NCBI RefSeq assembly: GCF_910596095.1
Contig: NC_056548.1
Location: forward strand, 20,174,651-20,238,650
From: Thunnus maccoyii
Lineage: Eukaryota > Chordata > Actinopteri > Scombriformes > Scombridae
Reading direction: 5' to 3'
DNA: 64,000 bases
Within the stretch, counting starts at the first letter, position 1, and the number at the start of each line of letters is the position of its first letter. A program made the translations under genes and the position numbers. Of the stretch, positions 54,062 through 64,000 are shown piece after piece. Under the pieces are notes generated by a model, which was not told the DNA's origin, did not search any database, and saw nothing but the letters and a program-made list of their open reading frames with translations.

Positions 54062-56138
54062 CTGTTTATGAGAGAGAAGGAGAAAAATGTGCAGTTCTAC
54101 ACATCACTACCAAAGGCCTGTCTCAAGCAGGAAAACAATATTCCTCCAATCCTCTTCCCTCAGAAAAGAGTAGACACACTGGAACATGACTGTGTGAAAG
54201 CGTAACAGCGCTACTGACATATGAGTAGGTGGGAGTTCTGTTTATGTGCGCCCGCTGCCGTGCGCATGTGTGCGTGCGTGCGTGTGTGTGTTGGGGCGGC
54301 CATGCTTTCAACATGCATCAGCATTCTCTTGTCAGCGATCACATCCATGTGACATGTGACACAAGCAGGACAGAGGGAGGTGGGTAAAATGAGAAGAGAC
54401 TGACAGGTAGGAAAGAGAGGAACGGTGGCGTAGTCAAGTGGCTTCTATTTAAGACACCGAGACCTTCCGCAGGTGCAGACTGGTAGCATATGCGCACTGC
54501 TGATGCACTTGGAAAACAAGTCACATATGGAGAATGACTCAAACCTTTTTTAGCTGCCTGCCACAAAGCTACCCAGTCAACCATGACTCAAGAAGCTTCT
54601 CCCTCTCTCTGCTTCGGTTTTGCTTCTCTTGCCACTGCACCATTAAACATCTCTTCATGCCCGTGAAAGTAGTTGCACGGTTAAGACACCATAGCAGCTG
54701 ACGGTAAAAAAAGAACATTTTCTAAAAAAAAAACAAAAAAACCTCTGACCACATAACACGGATGCTGCTGCCTGTCACTAGCTAATAAAGGGGATTAGTC
54801 AGAGTAGTGTGAGCAGAGGCTGTGATTAAAGCTTCTGGAACATCAGCAAGACAAAAAGATGCCCCCCTAAACAACTTCAAATCACTGACTGACATGCACC
54901 AATCCCCAGACAATAAAGATACTTGAATGCTGAATTCTGTTTCCATGGCAGTGCGGAGGAGGGTGGCAGGAGTGAAAAGCACATGCAAAAAAAAAAAAAG
55001 CCGGCGTGTCTGAATGTTTACTGTGTACATAAAGACACACATGAGCATGTGTAAGTGTGTGTGTGGGGGTGTGCATGTTTGAGGGCGTGCTGGTGTTTTT
55101 GTGCCAGGAATGGGTAGATGGATTGGGATGGGTTAGCTGCTACTTACAGACAGGTTGTTTTTTTGTTGTTTTTTTTTTTGGTTTGGATGAGAATATGAAA
55201 ACAGCATATCAGAGAGTCCACTCTGCTGAAGGATTGAGTCTCCTTCTATCAGTTTCTCTCCATCTCTCTCATATTTCCACCCCGCAGAGAGAGAAGCAGG
55301 CATCTGTTTGTCTGCATTTTCTGTCTCACATCCAGCCCAGCAGCCCACGTCTACTCCTCCTGACAGTCCTCTTTGAACAGTTACAGCAGGGTAATGTTTC
55401 TACAGCTTTTCAGGCACAGGCATATTGTGTGGCTATGTCTCAGTCTTCTACCAGGCATTCCGCTGTATTAATACACAGACAGGCTCCACACAGCATGCTT
55501 TAGAGGCAAAATATCAACGTCATTCTAGTAGCTAACAAAAATATGACCATTTATCTCAATCAGTTCCACATAGCATTCTAGTGGATAAGTATACGAAAAA
55601 CTACAATGGCTTGCTATGGGGGGGGTAGGGTTTCCACCTACTGCTTTCAGGCATTATATTGCCTATTTTGTCAAATGGGAGGGTTCCAAACGATTGTAAA
55701 TAGCAGCTAAATGATTGCTTTTTTCTTTTAATTCAAACCTTTGGCGAGGAAAAAAATCTACACGGAAGGCTTCCTTATTTGCTTAATCCATTCCCCAGGG
55801 AACTCTTTCTCTGATTTACTGATGAAGGATGTCTGCATTTGGTTAGCGGCTTCCTTCGATTCTGCAGCACCTTATCCTGGCTCCTTACACATTCACACTG
55901 TTTGTTCCAAGGCGCTGCTTCGGGAATACCTCCACTGCTTGTGCTTGCAGAAAAGAAAAAAAAGAGAGAGGAGCAAAGATACAAGAGAAGGGAAAAAAAA
56001 TGAATTCAAAGTTGTTGCCCTCCTCTCTCATTTTTTCTCCACCTCCATCTGGAGTAGAGCCTTGTGTCTAGCATAAGCCGTGATGGTTTCCCCCCAGGCT
56101 CCTCTCCCTTAAGCTGAAGCGTACACAGCGCTGCTTTA
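54062..56138. other. Stretch between the candidate exon and cldn20
   Basis: The right end should hold the cldn20 3' UTR. The rest has short A- and T-runs and short GT-rich tracts (about 54250-54290 and 55047-55065). No exon could be supported. Confidence 0.4.
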
Positions 56139-56864
56139 TTACACATAGTCCTGCAGGCTGTAGCCAGTCTTATTGTCTAATGGGGAGAGAGAGCAGTACT
56201 GGTGCTGGAGCTCCTGCTGCTGGAGCAGCTGTTGCTGCTGCTGCTGTAGCAGCAATTTGTCGGGAGGAGGGAGCAGGACCAGGTCCTGGGGGCCATGCCT
56301 CTTCCCCGAGCAGGACATGCAGAAGATGGACCCCCCCATTAAGAGGAATCCTGCCGAAACAAAGGCCACGTACACAGCACCCCCAGGCTCAAACTTATTG
56401 CTCTCTGGCACACTGGAGTCCAGGAAGTTGGTGATGACCTCGTTGGTAAACCAGGAAGCAGGCACCAGACACAGAAAGCCTGCAGCGACAAAGCAGCCAC
56501 CACTGGCAATTGCAGCATGCCGTTTGGAGCGCCGTCCACCTCCCCAACGTGTGCATTTGAGTCCCAGGGATGCAAGGCAGAGGCCCATGGCAGCCAGTAC
56601 GCAGCACAGCACCATGGTGGTGCGGGCAGTCTGCAAATACGCAGGTAGTGAAAGCACAGAATATTTAAGTGTGCAACTGAACATCCCTGTACTGTACCAT
56701 GTGCAGTCCATCCACAGTCCCTGCATCTGGGAGATCGCTGTGATGATGTTGGAGCCCACATCTGCGCTGACCTTCCAGTTGGGCAGCAGAGTGGCCACCA
56801 TGGCACCCATGATGCCCAACAGTGCCAGGACAAATCCAAATATCTGCATGCCCGTGGATGCCAT
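56139..56864 (-). CDS. cldn20: Claudin-20
   Basis: Claudins are four-helix membrane proteins that build tight-junction strands. This is an intronless frame of 241 aa (human CLDN20 219 aa). The start is the first ATG of the frame. The claudin signature is complete: W30, GLW at 49-51, C54 and C64, with LLPNWKVSADVGSNIITAI and WMDCTWYSTGMFSC matching the claudin-20 branch. Membrane helices lie at about 8-27, 83-102, 120-138 and 163-184. The second outer loop has NFLDSSVPESNKFEPGGA, again claudin-20-like. The tail ends in the PDZ-binding DYV. The extra length comes from a Gln/Leu-rich stretch at about 205-222 (six Gln in a row). AATAAA overlaps the stop codon. The gene lies antisense inside the large tfb1m intron, as in human. 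Confidence 0.93.
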   Translation of the reverse strand: MASTGMQIFGFVLALLGIMGAMVATLLPNWKVSADVGSNIITAISQMQGLWMDCTWYSTGMFSCTLKYSVLSLPAYLQTARTTMVLCCVLAAMGLCLASLGLKCTRWGGGRRSKRHAAIASGGCFVAAGFLCLVPASWFTNEVITNFLDSSVPESNKFEPGGAVYVAFVSAGFLLMGGSIFCMSCSGKRHGPQDLVLLPPPDKLLLQQQQQQLLQQQELQHQYCSLSPLDNKTGYSLQDYV

Positions 56865-57047
56865 GCTCCTTTACAAGATGATGCTGCCGCTGCCGCCTCA
56901 GCCCTTGTCCTCGCCAGGCAGCATTCACCCAGCACCAGCCAGGCTCGTCGACCCCACTGCCCAGCCGCCTCTCTCCCCTCCCTTGGTAGTTTACCAGCTG
57001 TCAGTCAAATCCTCAGTTCCTCAGCTCTTCAGCTGCGGCTCCACCGG

Positions 57048-57800
57048 ACTGGAGGAGAGAGATGAAAATGAGAAATTGAATTGAGTGGGTCCCCTAGCAC
57101 TCCCTCCTTCTTTCTCCCCTCATTCACCTCACACACAAGCACAGACTTTTCTGGCTGGAAACAAAGGACAGCATGAGACGAATAAAGGGGGGGCTGGCTC
57201 TGGCTGACTATAGGTAAGCAAAACACAGGGAGTTGTTGTGCATGTGTGCTGCCTTCTCCTTTGCCTTAGCGGAGCCCCATAGAGCTGTTATTGGAGAGGG
57301 AGAAATGAGTTTGTGGTATTTGCAATACTCAATAGCTATGTGGACTTAAAGCTGCAGTGCCCTCACCCCACTCATATACTGTATTTTCTATCACTTTGGT
57401 TTCACTGCTGTTTACCTAATAATCTGAGCCCTTCTTTTTAACATTTATACAACGTTATACTCAGCTAGAATACCAGTTATAATCTAGTCAGTCACTAATA
57501 TGTAACTTTCTTAATGTACAGTTCTTTTATTATCATTATGTCGGACTTCTAAGCCGGCGCATCGTGACATTTTAATCTAAATAAATCGGTCGTTCTCGCT
57601 TTAGATAAATAATATAGAGGCTCAAGCTAATTGTTTATTGTTGTTCTATGTTAAAAGAAGAACCAAAAAGCGATGTTAAAATAATCCCTTACCCCGGCTG
57701 GTGCAGAGCTGTCGGTGACGCGTCACGTTGTTCGCAGTGATTCCTGTAAACACACACAGTCACACACTGAAAGGGAAATTCAGCCCGGACCACGGATCCA
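57048..57800 (-). promoter_or_regulatory. cldn20: Predicted cldn20 5' UTR intron and untranslated exon
   Basis: On the minus strand a strong acceptor (CTCTCTCCTCCAG, exon edge at 57048) lies 184 bases upstream of the cldn20 ATG. A matching donor (GCCGGG|GTAAGG, exon edge at 57693) ends a GC-rich stretch with CpGs (GACGCGTCACG at about 57717-57727). This fits an untranslated first exon at 57693 to about 57800. It is prediction from splice signals only. Confidence 0.4.
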
Positions 57801-57900
57801 TTCAAGTCATCCATTTCCTTAGCAACAGTGTATGAGTGAGGACATCCCAGCTCTATAGACCACACAGGCTCGACCGGAGCCTGGGAGAAATAACCGTACT

Positions 57901-63690
<5,790 letters not shown>

Positions 63691-63714
63691 CAGCACCACC
63701 AGTCCTCCACTTCA

Positions 63715-64000
63715 TACTACATTTACATTTTTACATTTACATTGTTGTCATTTGGCAGACGCTTTTATCCAAAGCGACAATCGAGGCGTTAGAGGACAGT
63801 TACTCACGTAAAAAGTCATGGTATAAATTTTCAAGGGTACAACTGCAAGAAGAAAGAACGCTAGAAGTTTATTTTTTATTGAAGTAAGAAATAACTGGAT
63901 TTAGACAAGTGCATGAGAAACAACAAGAAAGAAGTGCAACAATCAACAAAGTGCTAAAGGCTGAAAGGTGACTTCGTACCAGGCAGTGATGGTTTCTACC
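63715..64000 (+). repeat. Teleost dispersed repeat, runs off the window
   Basis: It begins with ACATTTACATTT words, then carries CATTTGGCAGACGCTTTTATCC and AAAGCGACAA, a very common motif in ray-finned fish genomes. Downstream are the accompanying AAGTGCA.. words near 63935-63955. Its class is not settled by the sequence here. Confidence 0.6.

Noticed and set aside
56173..57084. 303-codon open frame on the plus strand
   Set aside because: It is the antisense shadow of cldn20, Cys/Ser-rich from reading the CAG run backwards, and resembles no protein.

Overview
The window is nuclear DNA of a ray-finned (teleost, probably percomorph) fish. It has split genes with GT/AG introns, long AT-rich non-coding stretches, microsatellites, and many short dispersed repeats of teleost type (hAT-like and Harbinger-like non-autonomous elements, a tRNA-derived SINE). 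I see no prokaryotic operon, CRISPR array, virus or toxin locus. Exons were joined by hand from splice signals, codon phase and remembered human orthologues. No database search was possible.

Layout. Positions 1-33,300 hold three genes on the minus strand, in the same order and orientation as in human 6q14: cox7a2 (complex IV subunit, 4 exons, 83 aa), tmem30a (CDC50A flippase subunit, 7 exons, 370 aa) and filip1 (filamin-A interacting protein, 5 coding exons, 1217 aa, with a probable untranslated exon about 10 kb upstream). A gene-free stretch of about 7.6 kb (33.3-40.9 kb) follows. It holds three mobile elements inserted one inside another. From 40.9 kb tfb1m (mitochondrial rRNA dimethyladenosine transferase) runs on the plus strand. 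Its first five coding exons lie within 2.2 kb. The remaining third of the protein was not found, so its next exon is probably beyond 64,000. Inside that large intron, on the opposite strand, lies cldn20 (claudin-20), as in human 6q25. The window therefore joins two segments that are far apart on human chromosome 6.

The genes do not form one pathway. cox7a2 and tfb1m both serve mitochondrial respiration (a subunit of complex IV; a methyltransferase for 12S rRNA). tmem30a, filip1 and cldn20 act at membranes, the actin skeleton and tight junctions.

Most worth a second look: the triple nested insertion (36.4-38.6 kb); a possible unassigned 3'-terminal coding exon on the minus strand at 53.9-54.1 kb; a glutamine-rich tail in claudin-20; a SINE with well-preserved target-site duplications at 52.2 kb; and two related repeat copies in opposite orientation, one carrying about 600 extra bases. 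No wholly new biological system was recognised.
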